The translations under genes were made by a program, and so were the position numbers. A stretch of 64,000 bases of DNA from positions 248,001 to 312,000 of the forward strand of contig SKCR01049645.1 of assembly GCA_019454045.1 (NCBI GenBank), read 5' to 3'. The stretch is from Zanthoxylum bungeanum. Its lineage: Eukaryota; Streptophyta; Magnoliopsida; Sapindales; Rutaceae. The notes beneath the pieces were generated by a model. It was given only the letters and a program-made list of their open reading frames with translations, made no database searches and was not told the origin of the DNA. Shown here one piece after another: positions 1 through 12,500 of the stretch (the first letter of the stretch is position 1; each line of letters opens with the position of its first letter).

Positions 1-1392
1 GAAACCTTTAAGGCCCGACTGGTAGCGAAAGGTTACACTCAACATCCTGGGATTGACTATGAGGAAACTTTATCACCAGTAGCCATGCTAAAATCCATTA
101 GGATTCTTTTAGCCATTGCTGCATATCACGACTATGAGATATGGCAGATGGATGTGAAAACCGCTTTCCTAAATGGATTCCTTGAAGAGGATATCTATAT
201 GGAACAACCAGAGGGTTTCGTATCCAGTGAGACTTCAAACTTGGTTTTTAAGCTCCAAAAGTCTATTTATGGACTTAAACAGACATCATGAAGCTGTAAT
301 CGTCGTTTCGATGAGATAATTAGATTATCTGGATTCATCAAGATTGAGGAAGAACCATGTGTTTATAAGAAAGTTAGTGGGAGCATGATAGTTTTCCTAG
401 TCTTGTATGTAGATGACATCCTTATCATAGGAAATGATATAGGGATGATGCAAAGTGTGAAAGCCTTCCTTTGTAAGAACTTCTCCATGAAAGATATGGG
501 TGAAACTTCTTATATTCTAGGTATAAGGCTCTACCGAGATAGATTGAGGAAGCTTATAGTGTTGTCACAATCAACGTACATAGACAATATGTTAGAAAGG
601 TACGATTTTACCAACTACAAGGCAACAAATGTACCTTTCCAATACGACATGCATCTTTCAAAGAAAATGACACCTCAAACTGAGGAATAGAGAGTTAGGA
701 TGTCTAACTTGCTATATGCTTCTTTTATTGGAAGCATAATGCATGTTATGTTATGTACTAGACCTGACATCAGTTTCGGCATCAGCGTGACCAGCCGATA
801 TCAATCTGATCCAGGTGATGATCATTGGACAACCGTGAAATATATCCTAAAATATCTTAAAGGCACCAAGGATAAGTTTTTGATATATAGAGAAGATGAG
901 CTACAAGTTAAGAGTTATACAGACTCTGACTTCCAGGGAGATCTAGATGATATAAAATCTACATCAGGATATATATTTACCCTTAACGGTGGTGCGATTA
1001 GTTGGCGTTGTTCAATTTAAGGCTCAACAGCTGATTCCACCACTGAGGTAGGATTTATAGCGGCTTCAGAAGCTGCTAAAAAAGCTATTTGGATTAGAAA
1101 TTTATTCACATAACTTGGCGTTTTACCTAGTATTGCGGATTCGATCCCATTGTACTGTGATAATAACGGAGCCATCGCGCAGGCTAAGGATCCGAGGGCG
1201 CATTCCAAGTCTAAACACGTGTAAAGAAAATACCACATAATTAGAGAGATTATTGAATGAAAAGACATAGTGGTCTTGAAGGTTCAAGGACAAGACAACA
1301 TAGCAGACCCGCTTACTAAGGCCTTACCTCCTAAGTTATTCGATAAACATGTGGAGGAGATGAGACTACAGTACCATCCAGATTGGCACTAA
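1..1392 (+). pseudogene. Ty1/copia pol fragment: reverse transcriptase and RNase H, with several stops
   Basis: One reading frame (frame 1) runs from the window edge to a TAA at 1390-1392 and encodes the copia reverse transcriptase and RNase H. Visible motifs are [11 protein letters not shown] near the start, [12 protein letters not shown], the catalytic YVDD box (about 406-417), TRPDISF, DSTTE and NIADPLTKA. The frame is broken by in-frame stops at about 289, 688, 1018, 1111, 1222 and 1258. The first lies where relatives have an Arg codon, consistent with CGA to TGA decay. The 5' part (gag, protease, integrase) lies left of the window. A purine-rich stretch at about 1397-1405 and an LTR follow directly, so this is the 3' end of an element. 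It cannot make a functional protein. Confidence 0.93.
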
Positions 1393-3228
1393 GCAAATGT
1401 GAGTTTGATGGAGTTGGTGCTTGGATTGCCAATCCGAATTATATATTTTATTATTTATTAATAAAATAACTATATTTTTCATTTCATACTTTATTAATGG
1501 TATTGTCATTATGCGTATTAGATTGATGTATAGATATGCTAAGAATGACATCGACCTTAGAATAGTCTTGACACTAGGTGTAAACTATTCTTAAAGTAAA
1601 TATTCATAGTCGTTGGTTTTGGAATGAGGTCAAATTCCTATAACCTAAAAGACTAGCACATGTCGTATATTGGAATTGGAGTTCCAATGGTTTAACCCGA
1701 TGTACCATAAGTTTTGGAAACTCGTATAAACATGTGGGTATTTGTTGAAGCGAATACTAAATGACTCACAAATGATTCCTAATAGTTGGAAGTATACACC
1801 ATTGTCAATAGGAATCTCCTCGAGTCGAGTAGCATATGTAATCCTTTGAATATAGGATATCATTGATTTTGTATGAGATCCTCCACACTTTGATGCCATG
1901 TATGTCGGAAACCTTTCATGGTATGGCTTCTAGATGTTCGTTGGGTGTGGATCGATGCACTCAATAATCAAGTGCGAAGCAAGATATGATCCGTCGTCCC
2001 GTATGTGTACCATAAGGCGTTTAGGTATCCATGTGAGTTAAGTCATGATTCTTAAAAACTTTGGCCAAAGCCGATCACCTACGGTAGATCGCATTAGTTT
2101 TAAAGAATCGTGGACATGTCGACATAAGATGGGCGCCATGGAAACTTGACGGTATATTCTATGTTTCCTCAGCACAATTCGGATAGCCTATAATAGAGGG
2201 ATTTTTAAACATATGTGATGACCTCGACTTGGATATTCAAAAAGGTCGTTCGTGTTCTTCGCGAATTCGGAGGTGGCCGAATTGCGTACATATTAACTAG
2301 GCTTATATGACGAACGTGTCTGAACTTAGAGAGTCACAATATGAAGTGTACTCGTTGAGCACTTGGGTAGCCGATTAATTTTGATAAAATATAATATTTG
2401 ATATTATAATTATCAACTAAGATAATCAAGTGTTATTGGATATCATTGATTATTTACTTTGACCTAATTGGATTAATTGGATTAATTCAATAATTACACA
2501 AGAGCTTAATTGTAAAATCATAATTATCTCTACCATTTGAGGATATTATGGTAATTGTAAGTATGTAATAATAGATGTGTAGGCATTGCATTTTCGCATG
2601 TGAAACCCGATGATGAGTCTCATTTGGAGGCACTACCTTTTGAGTCATGAAAGCCGCGGGAAACGGATATCGGAAGGGGGAATTCAGGATAAACAAGCTC
2701 ACTGTCTTCGTTGGTGCTGCGTTCGTTACTTCGTTCGAACCTCGTGCAGATTGCTGACGTTCGTGCCGCGTGCGCTGAGGCGTTCGAACGGAGCCGGTAA
2801 TTCTGGTTTTGCTGCTAGCCTCACGCCCAGCCCATTTAGTTTCCCAAAGCCCATAAAACACATCCCAAATTAAATAATTAAATATAAATTAAATATTAAA
2901 CATTAAAATAAAACATTTAAATCATTTACCAAATTAAATAAAACATAAAATAAACTCATGCCTAATATAAATGAATCAAATATATTATATACTAAAACTA
3001 AAAATAAGATTTGCCTAATTAAAATCAATCTTAACCAATTAAAGCCAATCACATATTTGACTTCCTAATTCAATAAGATATCCACCAATTTAAAAGTTTT
3101 GACTTCCTAATCTAAACCAAATTTGTCCCCCCCTCAATCTTTGACTTTCCTTGCTAAACACCAAATCATATCCCCTCTTTATGACAAAATCCCTTCCTTG
3201 TGACACAAGGCCAAACCCTACCTCTTCT

Positions 3229-3238
3229 CTATATAAAC
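3229..3238 (+). promoter_or_regulatory. LTR TATA box
   Basis: CTATATAAAC lies within a pyrimidine-rich context and is followed after about 30 bp by a CA-rich untranslated-like stretch. The counterpart in the 3' LTR is at 10192-10200. This is the expected start of the element's transcript, so the U3/R border is probably near 3260. Confidence 0.6.
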
Positions 3239-4112
3239 AACCCCTAACCAAGGCCATTCTTCTCTCTTGACACAATAGAATTCACACCCAAGCTCTCTCG
3301 AATCTCTCTAGCTTATACACACAATTCACACAAAGTTATAGCAAGAAATCCTAGACATCACAAGCAAATCACACCAAACAATCCCTCTCTTCCATAGCCG
3401 AATCTATCACAAATAACCACCCCTAATCACCACCGAAAACCAGCCCCTCTAAACCTCCATACATCACCGAAAATCACACAAACACAGCAGCCCAAATCCT
3501 TAAAAACAGTAACATAAAACTACATAGATAACCTTAAGAATAATCACATTAATCGCACTAAGAACCCACACAACTTGGAATAGTTCTTTGAAAACATTGA
3601 AACAGGTAGCCCGTGCAGCGAGCAGCAAAACAGGAGCCGAATAGGAGCAGAACGGAGTTCGAATCGTAGGCAAAGCGGTGAAACAGTGAGCTAGGACGTT
3701 GAACCAGCAGACCAGAAAAGTTGCGGAGCTTTTACCCCCTTCGATCTTCGTGGAACGTGAGTCCGAGAGATGGCTTAAAAGGTTAGACCTGAGGGTATCT
3801 TTCACATTTATTCTCATTTTTACCTTCCGGTTATTTATTTTGATTATATTTTCTGTATTTGTGGTACCATTGTGTGTATGAGGTATGTTGTGGGTATTGG
3901 ATGAATGAGAGAGGTGTCAACTCTCCGCGGTATATCGGATGGAAACCCGGACATAAATTTCATAGCCGATTCCGAATGGACGGTAATATGATCTGTACTC
4001 GGGCCACAATTCCACGTACCGCTTGGGTAAATGACACCATCTTTCTTTTGTTGTGTTGCCCTTGTTTATTTAGTTTGTTTTACCTGAACTCAATATGTCG
4101 TTAGTTATGCAT

Positions 4113-4572
4113 GATTCAACCAGGCGCATGGGCTTAGTGAGTTAGTCCAAAGGTCCTCCATTTAGGAGACAAAGAGCCGAAAAGGCCACCTTCGTGACAC
4201 TACTCTTCGCCGTGCCGGTGATGTATGTTCGGTTGGACGCTAGATACGTTCAATCGGGCATACTTAGTTTAATATTACTATTATCGTTATTTTCGTATGA
4301 GTCAATCGAGCGCATGGGCTTAGTAAGTGTGACGTGAAATCCCCTATGGGGAGAGGCTAAAAGCCCTTTACCACGATGCTTTGCCGCGCCGGTTGATGTG
4401 TGTTCAGATTGGACGTAAGATGTGTTCAATCGGGCATACTTGGTTGACATGATTGGTTCTATTCTTGTATGTGTAATGTGATGCGCATGAGCTTAGTATG
4501 TTGGTCTAAAGGTCCTCTCTTTGAGAGATCAAGAGCCCCAAAAGGTCACCTTTATGGCAGTACTTCGCCGCG
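4113..4572 (+). repeat. About 150-bp repeat, two full copies and one partial, inside the LTR
   Basis: Copies at about 4113-4262, 4300-4443 and 4477-4572 share the core words GCGCATGGGCTTAGT, AAAGGTC and TTCGCCG. The first two also share TTCAATCGGGCATACTT. The same block is at about 11079-11536 in the 3' LTR. The copies have diverged from one another but are conserved between LTRs, so the repeat predates this insertion. Confidence 0.85.
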
Positions 4573-4619
4573 CCCCTTATTTTCTGTTTACGTATTACAT
4601 CCCATTTTCATGCATCAGG

Positions 4620-5010
4620 TCCGTGTCCGTTCGAACGCGTTTGCAAACGCAACTCGAACGCGCATACATTTTGCCTTATCATGCATCAGGTCTCCTTTCC
4701 GTTCGAACGCGTTTACGGACGCTACTCGAACGTGAGCATTCTGTTTCCTTCCGTTCGAACGCGTTAACAAACGCCATACGAACGTGAGCATTCTGTCTCA
4801 TTTCCGTTCGAACGCGTTAACAAACGCCATACGAACGTGAACCTTCTGTTTTCCGTTCGAACGCGTTTACGAACGCTACACGAACGCGCATCCCTGTCTT
4901 AGTTTCATGCATCATCTGGTTCCGTTCAAACGCGTTCTCGGACGTTACACGAACGCGAACCTTCTGTTTACTGTTCGAACGCGTTTACGAACGCTACACG
5001 AACGTGCACA
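4620..5010 (+). repeat. CpG-rich palindrome array in the LTR
   Basis: Seven to eight irregular units, each built on the perfect palindrome CGTTCGAACG followed by CGTTTACGAACGC or a variant and then ACACGAACGTG. The first palindrome is at 4628-4637. The array recurs at about 11585-11974 in the 3' LTR. Single related words occur near the LTR start (about 2733-2790). The units could pair into hairpins or bind a dimeric protein; neither is shown. Confidence 0.88.
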
Positions 5011-5680
5011 CACTGAACTGAGTCTGTCTTATTATATGCATGCATATTTGCCTATTGGTTGATCTTTCTTTTGTAAATGTGTCAATCTATCACCATTCAT
5101 ATGCTTGTGTCATGATAACATTTGAGTATTATTTCTTGCGGTATATCGGATGGAAACCCAGACGTAAATTCCGTAGCCGATTCCGAATGGACGGTAGTGC
5201 GGTCTGTACTTGGGCTACAATTCCACGTACCACTTGGAAAATGCCATATGTGTGCTTGTATGGTCACCACGTATGCTTGTATGGTTAGTATGTGTGCTTG
5301 TGTTTTCCTGAATGTGATATACAAAGTTGTATGTTCGTTGCTATCCTGATATATGTTAAGCATGCAATTTTATATATGAAATACATGTATATTTAGGCGC
5401 ATATTTTATCTTATATATGTGAATTTAGAAGCATGATACCCTTAGAAATAATTGTTACTTCAGCTTGTTTAAATTATTATATAAATCTTTTCATTACAAG
5501 TGACATAAGTAAGGGACCATTCCGAACCCAACGGTTTGAGGTCTTCCCTTGCGAGGGGTGAGTGCGGCCTTAAATCTTTGTCCCGGGTCACACCGGGTGG
5601 CGACTCCATGTTATGTAATCCTTCCCAAACTAGGCCGCGAGCCTAGGAACGGCGTCGCTCAGGTCCTGTGTCCCACAGTC

Positions 5681-5698
5681 TGGCGACTCCACTGGGGA
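5681..5698 (+). other. Primer binding site
   Basis: TGGCGACTCCACTGGGGA starts three bases after the 5' LTR and begins with the TGG expected opposite a tRNA CCA end. Tat/Ogre elements are described as using a tRNA-Arg-type primer; assignment of this sequence to that tRNA is from memory and unverified. Confidence 0.75.
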
Positions 5699-6274
5699 TA
5701 GAGAATCGGCCCCGAATATTGTCTTGTAATGTTTGGATTTATGTTTTAATTGACCGTGTCTATAGTGGATAAAAATGAGGGTTTAATCAAAGGCACTTTG
5801 AGGCTAGGTAATGGTTTGGTGTCTTCCTTCACTCACTACCTTTCTAGAAGGAAAAGCTGTGAAGGCACCTAGATAGCCATCTACTCGTAGCCTTTTGTGA
5901 TGGACTAATTTGGAGGACTCGTTGTTTATTCCTGACACCAAGCGATAAGAGCCTAAGAGGCTTGGGTATTTAAGTGAGCCTCGCTCCACCTTCCCTCTGG
6001 GAATCTACAACGGGAAATCCATTTGACAGTCCGTCACACACCATAGCTCATTGGCACGTACCTTAGTGTATAAAAAAGGGTGCACTCACTTGGTTGCTCG
6101 AACCCTTGAGTGGGGAGACCTAGTTGTGGGCCATCCTTCGCCGGTGAGAGCCTTTGTCTATACTCTTGCTAACCCACTCATAGACCGGTTTGTATGGTTA
6201 AAGTAACAATTATTTCCTTGAGTATGTGCTTGTGGACCATCCTCATTTGGATGCGGTTGGACTATTGTCAGAAA

Positions 6275-6690
6275 TGCGGGCTTGCTGGGCCATTTAAACT
6301 GGGGCAAGTTCGCACCTTATGACTATTAGGCCAAAAGCTTCTGAAATGTTGATGGGCCACTTTGTAAAAATTATTATGTCATGTTTGCATCATCTTTCTT
6401 GTGTTTGGGAACATCGTTGTTTGGATCCATTTGGACCATTTATCATGGGATATGGGCTTGTTGGGCCATTTAAACTGGGACAAGGACACATCTTATGACG
6501 ATTGGGCCAAAAGGCTTCTAAATAACAATGGGCCATTTTATGATTGTGTTCGGAATTTTATCATTTGGATTTAGTTGGGCTCTTTGCCATAAGACATGAA
6601 CTCGTTGGGCCATTTAAGGACGGGTTCACTCTTATGACAGTTGTCCCAAAAGCTTCTAAAATGATAATAGGCCGATTTGTTTGAGAATTT
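6275..6690 (+). repeat. Three diverged about 165-bp repeats upstream of gag
   Basis: Copies begin near 6285, 6455 and 6605. Each contains TTGGGCCATTTAA, then CTTATGAC, CCAAAAG and CTTCT, followed by a GGCC-containing tail. They lie in the leader between the primer site and gag. The leader from 5699 to 6270 shows no coding sequence. Confidence 0.75.
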
Positions 6691-6832
6691 TATTTGATTT
6701 AATATATGTTATATACTTCTTATGCACATCATGCATACATACATCATGTTAACCCTTGTGTTTCTGAAAGCCATCATAGATTCCCGTTGGGTTAGAAAAA
6801 AGGGAAGACTCACCAAAATACCGAGAACAGAC

Positions 6833-7958
6833 ATGAGTGAATCAGATACTGAGGTATCCCGGATAGATCAGTTGGAAAATGGCTTCGCCAAGATTACTGA
6901 ACAGTTGCAAGCCTTGACTACTGCCATGAAAAATATGGCTGTGCCCCGTGCCGGGGGAGATTCTGAGAATGTAAGGCGTGAGGAGCCTCCGAATGGGTTA
7001 GGGGATGATGTCCCCACTTTTGATGATGACATGGCAGAATATGCAACAGGCAGAGTGATTGGGTCTCAGGCAGAATTTCGGAAGCTTCGGGATCAGGTTG
7101 AAACAGTTACCCTAAAATGAGGGGTAAAAATGAAGAGTTTTGTTAGATTATGAGGCAATGACGTTCGGAGAACAGCTGCCAGCTCAGTTTAAAATGCCGG
7201 ACATGGCCAAGTTTAATGGGAACGGAGACCCGAGGGTCCATCTGCAGCAATATGTCTCAGTCATGAGTTCAATGGGCCTATCACAGCGCCAAGTCCAAAA
7301 GATGTTTGGGATGTCACTCGAGGGGGCACCTGTGGTTTGGTATCATAGCCTTGAAAAGAAGGTTAAGGAAGATTGGAAGGAACTAGCTGATGCTTTTCTG
7401 AAGCAGTATGTTACAGACTTGGAGATTGACTTGTCACTCCGTGATTTGGAGAACACTAAGCAGAAGCCGGAAGAAAGCTTCAAGGAGTATGTAGACCGCT
7501 GGAGAAGCCAGCTTCTGAAAATGCAGACTCGGCCCTCTGAGAATGACCAAATCAAAATGATCATCAAGGGCACCAAACCCTCTATTTATAGTAAGCTGAG
7601 GAGGATGACTTCGATGATTTCTGATTTTCGGCAGTTGAGGGAAACTGTCATGGATATTGAGGAAGAGGAGGCTGAAAACAGAAAGTCCTATGGCCAGAAT
7701 AGGCGGACTTTTGGGGGGTATTCTGAGACTAAGCCCGCTACTGTCGAGGTTGCTGCCATCAGGAACCGGCAATTCTCCAACCTTGGTAGACCTTTGTCGA
7801 AGGTATTTGAAAAGTTACAGGGACAAGGAATCTTGAAACCCTTAGAAGGCAAGCCACTTCCGCACCCCCCACCACCACACATAAATGTGGACCTTTATTG
7901 TCACTTCCACCAGCTACATGGCCATGACACCGACAACTGCACCCGCCTCAGGCAATGA
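6833..7958 (+). pseudogene. gag of the Tat/Ogre-type element, frameshifted
   Basis: The likely start is ATG 6833 (MSESDTEVSR). An open frame upstream to 6722 lacks gag-like sequence. A coiled-coil-like segment (RIDQLENGFAKITEQLQ) is followed by an acidic stretch. The frame stops at about 7118-7120 and the main retrotransposon gag domain continues in another frame from about 7140: MAKFNGNGDPRVHLQQY, EGAPVVWYHSLE, LKQYV, EESFKEYVDRWR. It ends with a CHFHQLHGHDTDNC finger typical of Tat gag, then a stop at 7956-7958. The two parts are joined through apparent single-base losses in an A run near 7114-7117 and a T run near 7138-7140. Gag would form the virus-like particle. As printed no full protein is made. 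Confidence 0.88.
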
Positions 7959-8334
7959 AGTTCAAGATCTCATAGATTCCCATAAAATACCCAACCCATG
8001 AAAAGAAGCCATCAACCATCAAGCTTCTTACATGGATGACAGTGAGAAGAACCATGGGCCGAGAGGAAGAAGGCAGTGCTGCGGATGATGGAGATGTTCC
8101 TCCTAGTCTATTTGATCCAGTTTTTAATGACATTGATTTTGTTACTTGTTCGAACTCTTTTCCTCAACAATAATAAAGACGTTCATTTCGCTAAAACTCT
8201 TCTGCAATATGAGTATATTTGAGAAAAGTATTCAACCTTGGTACTATGGAATCCAGTGATGAACACGGGGAACCTTCGCAATAAGCAAACAGAAAAGATA
8301 AGATAGACATTCAGAAATTGGGAAATAGAGGCAG

Positions 8335-8411
8335 CGAAACTATCAGACTTGGAAGGGAATTAGTTCACCGAGCCAATCAACATAGACAGACTGAAGCAGT
8401 GGTTTGCCTGA
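8335..8411 (+). pseudogene. Extreme C-terminus of gypsy pol
   Basis: The frame ending at TGA 8409-8411 reads EPINIDRLKQWFA, preceded by an in-frame TAG and FT. This resembles the closing residues of Tat/Ogre-type polyproteins (known pattern, recalled). With gag ending at 7958, nearly all of pol has been removed. The 7959-8334 interval holds a short diverged extension of gag and no recognised catalytic motif. Confidence 0.6.
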
Positions 8412-8769
8412 GGAAAAGAAGACTAAGCAGTCACCAAGAGGATTGATGGAAGACCTAACCCGACGGGATAGGAACATGCATGCATACACGTAACATATTC
8501 GCATCCGTTTTGTGTTTGTTCTGTTTTGTAATAACAGGTTTCAAGGAGGAGAAAAAGAGAAAAGCGTCAAATACAAGCCAACCAGAAAGCAGTAACAGTA
8601 CAATATCAGCAGTTTTCGAGAATGAATCGCAGAGGGTCGAGGCCCGAATCAGTATCAGTTTTGGGGATGAGTCCCAGGGTCGAGGCCCGCATTACATCAG
8701 TATCAGCATTGCCGGGTATGGCATTCTGGGGGCGAGGCCCATATTACATCAGATCAGTCCTGCCGAGAA

Positions 8770-9045
8770 TGGCACTCCGAGAATGGAGATATAGTCCGGG
8801 AATGGGCAGTTCAAGAATGAACAAGTCGGAAATGACACTCCGAGAATGGAGATATAGTCCGGGAATGGACAGTTCAAGAATGAACAAGCCGAGAATGGCA
8901 ATCCAAGAATGGAGCAGAGTTCAAGAATGAACAAGTCGGAAATGACACTCCGAGAATGGAGATATGGTCCGGGAATGGACAGTTCAAGAATGAACAAGCC
9001 GGGAATGGCACTCCAAGAATGGAAGCATAGTTCGAGAATGAACAC
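8770..9045 (+). repeat. 66-bp tandem repeat downstream of pol
   Basis: Units containing CACTCCGAGAATGGAGATAT, GGGAATGG and CAGTTCAAGAATGAACAAG start near 8771, 8837 and 8946, with a shortened or diverged unit between. Open frames across it are a by-product of the repeat. Confidence 0.85.
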
Positions 9046-9050
9046 CTCAC

Positions 9051-9385
9051 AGTAAAGGTTCGGGAATGGACCAACTCACAGTAACGGTTCGGGAATGGAC
9101 CACCTCATAGTAACGGTTCGGGAATGGACCAACTCACAGTAACGGTTCGGGAATGGACCACCTTACAGTAACAGTTCAGGAATGGACATCTCACGGTAAC
9201 AGTTCGGGAATGAACACCTCGTAGTAACGGTTCGGGAATGGACCAACTCACAGTAACGGTTCGGGAATGGACCAACTCACAGTAACGGTTCGGGAATGGA
9301 CCAACTCATAGTAACGGTTCGAGAATGGACCACCTTACAGTAATGGTTCGGGAATGGACCACATCACAACACGGTTCGGGAATGA
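9051..9385 (+). repeat. 29-bp tandem repeat upstream of the 3' LTR
   Basis: About eleven copies of a unit of the form GGTTCGGGAATGGACC + ACTCACAGTAAC, some with small changes. It derives from the same GGGAATGGAC core as the 66-bp repeat before it. Such arrays between pol and the 3' LTR are common in Tat/Ogre elements. Confidence 0.9.
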
Positions 9386-9526
9386 ACCAGGGGTCGCAGC
9401 ACCTCACCACCCAAATCAACTCAAACACGTGGAAAGTCAAGTGGCAATTGGCTAGCCAGGTAAGTAAAAATGCATTGCATAGACTTTGATAGGATTGTCA
9501 CTGTCACACACTGCACAAGTCCCATC

Positions 9527-9536
9527 AAAGTGGGGG
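9527..9536 (+). other. Polypurine tract
   Basis: AAAGTGGGGG lies four bases before the 3' LTR start (TGTAGG at 9541), the expected place for plus-strand DNA priming. Confidence 0.8.
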
Positions 9537-9540
9537 CGAC

Positions 9541-12500
9541 TGTAGGCATTGCATTTTCGCATGTGAAACCCGATGATGAGTCTCATTTGGAGGCACTACC
9601 TTTTGAGTCATGAAAGCCGCGGGAAACGGATATCGGAAGGGGGAATTCAGGATAAACAAGCTCACTGTCTTCGTTGGTGCTGCGTTCGTTACTTCGTTCG
9701 AACCTCGTGCAGATTGCTGACGTTCGTGCCGCGTGCGCTGAGGCGTTCGAACGGAGCCGGTAATTCTGGTTTTGCTGCTAGCCTCACGCCCAGCCCATTT
9801 AGTTTCCCAAAGCCCATAAAACACATCCCAAATTAAATAATTAAATATAAATTAAATATTAAACATTAAAATAAAACATTTAAATCATTTACCAAATTAA
9901 ATAAAACATAAAATAAACTCATGCCTAATATAAATGAATCAAATATATTATATACTAAAACTAAAAATAAGATTTGCCTAATTAAAATCAATCTTAACCA
10001 ATTAAAGCCAATCACATATTTGACTTCCTAATTCAATAAGATATCCACCAATTTAAAAGTTTTGACTTCCTAATCTAAACCAAATTTGTCCCCCCCTCAA
10101 TCTTTGACTTTCCTTGCTAAACACCAAATCATATCCCCCTTTAATGACAAAATCCCTTCCTTGTGACACAAGGCCAAACCCTACCTCTTCTCTATATAAA
10201 AAACCCCTAACCAAGGCCATTCTTCTCTCTTGACACAATAGATTCACACCCAAGCTCTCTCGAATCTCTCTAGCTTATACACACAATTCACACAAAGTTA
10301 TAGCAAGAAATCCTAGACATCACAAGCAAATCACACCAAAACAATCCCTCTCTTCCATAGCCGAATCTATCACAAATAACCACCCCTAATCACCACCGAA
10401 AACCAGCCCCTCTAAACCTCCATACATCACCGAAAATCACACAAACACAGCAGCCCAAATCCTTAAAAAACAGTAACATAAAACTACATAGATAACCTTA
10501 AGAATAATCACATATAATCGCACTAAGAACCCACACAACTTGGAATAGTTCTTTGAAAACATTGAAACAGGTAGCCCGTGCAGCGAGCAGCAAAACAGGA
10601 GCCGAATAGGAGCAGAACGGAGTTCGAATCGTAGGCAAAGCGGTGAAACAGTGAGCTAGGACGTTGAACCAGCAGACCAGAAAAGTTGCGGAGCTTTTAC
10701 CCCCTTTCGATCTTCGTGGAACGTGAGTCCGAGAGACGGCTTAAAAGGTTAGACCTGAGGGTATCTTTCACATTTATTCTCATTTTTACCTTCCGGTTAT
10801 TTATTTTGATTATATTTTCTGTATTTGTGGTACCATTGTGTGTATGAGGTATGTTGTGGGTATTGGATGAATGAGAGAGGTGTCAACTCTCGCGGTATAT
10901 CGGATGGAAACCCGGACATAAATTTCATAGCCGATTCCGAATGGACGGTAATATGATCTGTACTCGGGCCACAATTCCACGTACCGCTTGGGTAAATGAC
11001 ACCATCTTTCTTTTGTTGTGTTGCCCTTGTTTATTTAGTTTGTTTTACCTGAACTCAATATGTCGTTAGTTATGCATGATTCAACCAGGCGCATGGGCTT
11101 AGTGAGTTAGTCCAAAGGTCCTCCATTTAGGAGACAAAGAGCCGAAAAGGCCACCTTCGTGACACTACTTCGCCGTGCCGGTTGATGTATGTTCGGTTGG
11201 ACGCTAGATACGTTCAATCGGGCATACTTAGTTTAATATTATTATTATCGTTATTTTCGTATGAGTCAATCGAGCGCATGGGCTTAGTAAGTGTGACGTG
11301 AAATCCCCTATGGGGAGAGGCTAAAAGCCCTTTACCACGATGCTTTGCCGCGCCGGTTGATGTGTGTTCAGATTGGACGTAAGATGTGTTCAATCGGGCA
11401 TACTTGGTTGACATGATTGGTTCTATTCTTGTATGTGTAATGTGATGCGCATGAGCTTAGTATGTTGGTCTAAAGGTCCTCTCTTTGAGAGATCAAGAGC
11501 CCCAAAAGGTCACCTTTATGGCAGTACTTCGCCGCGCCCCTTATTTTCTGTTTACGTATTACATCCATTTTCATGCATCAGGTCCGTGTCCGTTCGAACG
11601 CGTTTGCAAACGCAACTCGAACGCGCATACATTTTGCCTTATCATGCATCAGGTCTCCTTTCCGTTCGAACGCGTTTACGGACGCTACTCGAACGTGAGC
11701 ATTCTGTTTCCTTTCCGTTCGAACGCGTTAACAAACGCCATACGAACGTGAGCATTCTGTCTCATTTCCGTTCGAACGCGTTAACAAACGCCATACGAAC
11801 GTGAACCTTCTGTTTTCCGTTCGAACGCGTTTACGAACGCTACACGAACGCGCATCCACTGTCTTAGTTTCATGCATCAGGTCTGGTTCCGTTCAAACGC
11901 GTTCTCGGACGTTACACGAACGCGAACCTTCTGTTTACCGTTCGAACGCGTTTACGAACGCTACACGAACGTGCACACACTGAACTGAGTCTGTCTTATT
12001 ATATGCATGCATATTTGCCTATTGGTTGATCTTTCTTTTGTAAATGTGTCAATGTATCACCATTCATATGCTTGTGTCATGATAACATTTGAGTATTATT
12101 TCTTGCGGTATATCGGATGGAAACCCAGACGTAAATTCCGTAGCCGATTCCGAATGGACGGTAGTGCGGTCTGTACTTGGGCTACAATTCCACGTACCAC
12201 TTGGAAAAGTGCCCATATGTGTGCTTGTATGGTCACCACGTATGCTTGTATGGTTAGTATGTGTGCTTGTGTTTTCCTGAATGTGATATACAAAGTTGTA
12301 TGTTCGTTGCTATCCTGATATATGTTAAGCATGCAATTTTATATATGAAATACATGTATATTTAGGCGCATATTTTATCTTATATATGTGAATTTAGAAG
12401 CATGATACCCTTAGAAATAATTGTTACTTCAGCTTGTTTAAATTATTATATAAATCTTTTCATTACAAGTGACATAAGTAAGGGACCATTCCGAACCCAA

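Larger units (their letters stand above)
2578..5677 (+). repeat. 5' LTR of the Tat/Ogre-type element
   Basis: About 3,100 bp, TG...CA ended. It holds, in order: a GC-rich start with CGTTCGAACG-like words, an AT-rich stretch (2870-3120), a TATA box, a CA-rich leader, two copies of a 95-bp block (about 3929-4025 and 5138-5238), a three-copy 150-bp repeat, a palindrome array and a conserved 3' tail. An 87-codon open frame at 2610-2873 occurs identically in the other LTR but resembles nothing known, so it is not annotated as a gene. Confidence 0.92.

Noticed and set aside
2610..2873. 87-codon open frame present identically in both Tat-type LTRs (also 9573-9836)
   Set aside because: Identity simply reflects LTR duplication; no protein family is recognised, it lies upstream of the LTR TATA box, and the opposite strand is equally open.
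8480..9074. Open frames on both strands at the end of the Tat-type element
   Set aside because: By-products of the 66-bp and 29-bp tandem repeats.
9051..9385. Possible CRISPR-like array because of regular 29-bp spacing
   Set aside because: Units are contiguous tandem repeats without unique spacers, inside a plant retrotransposon.
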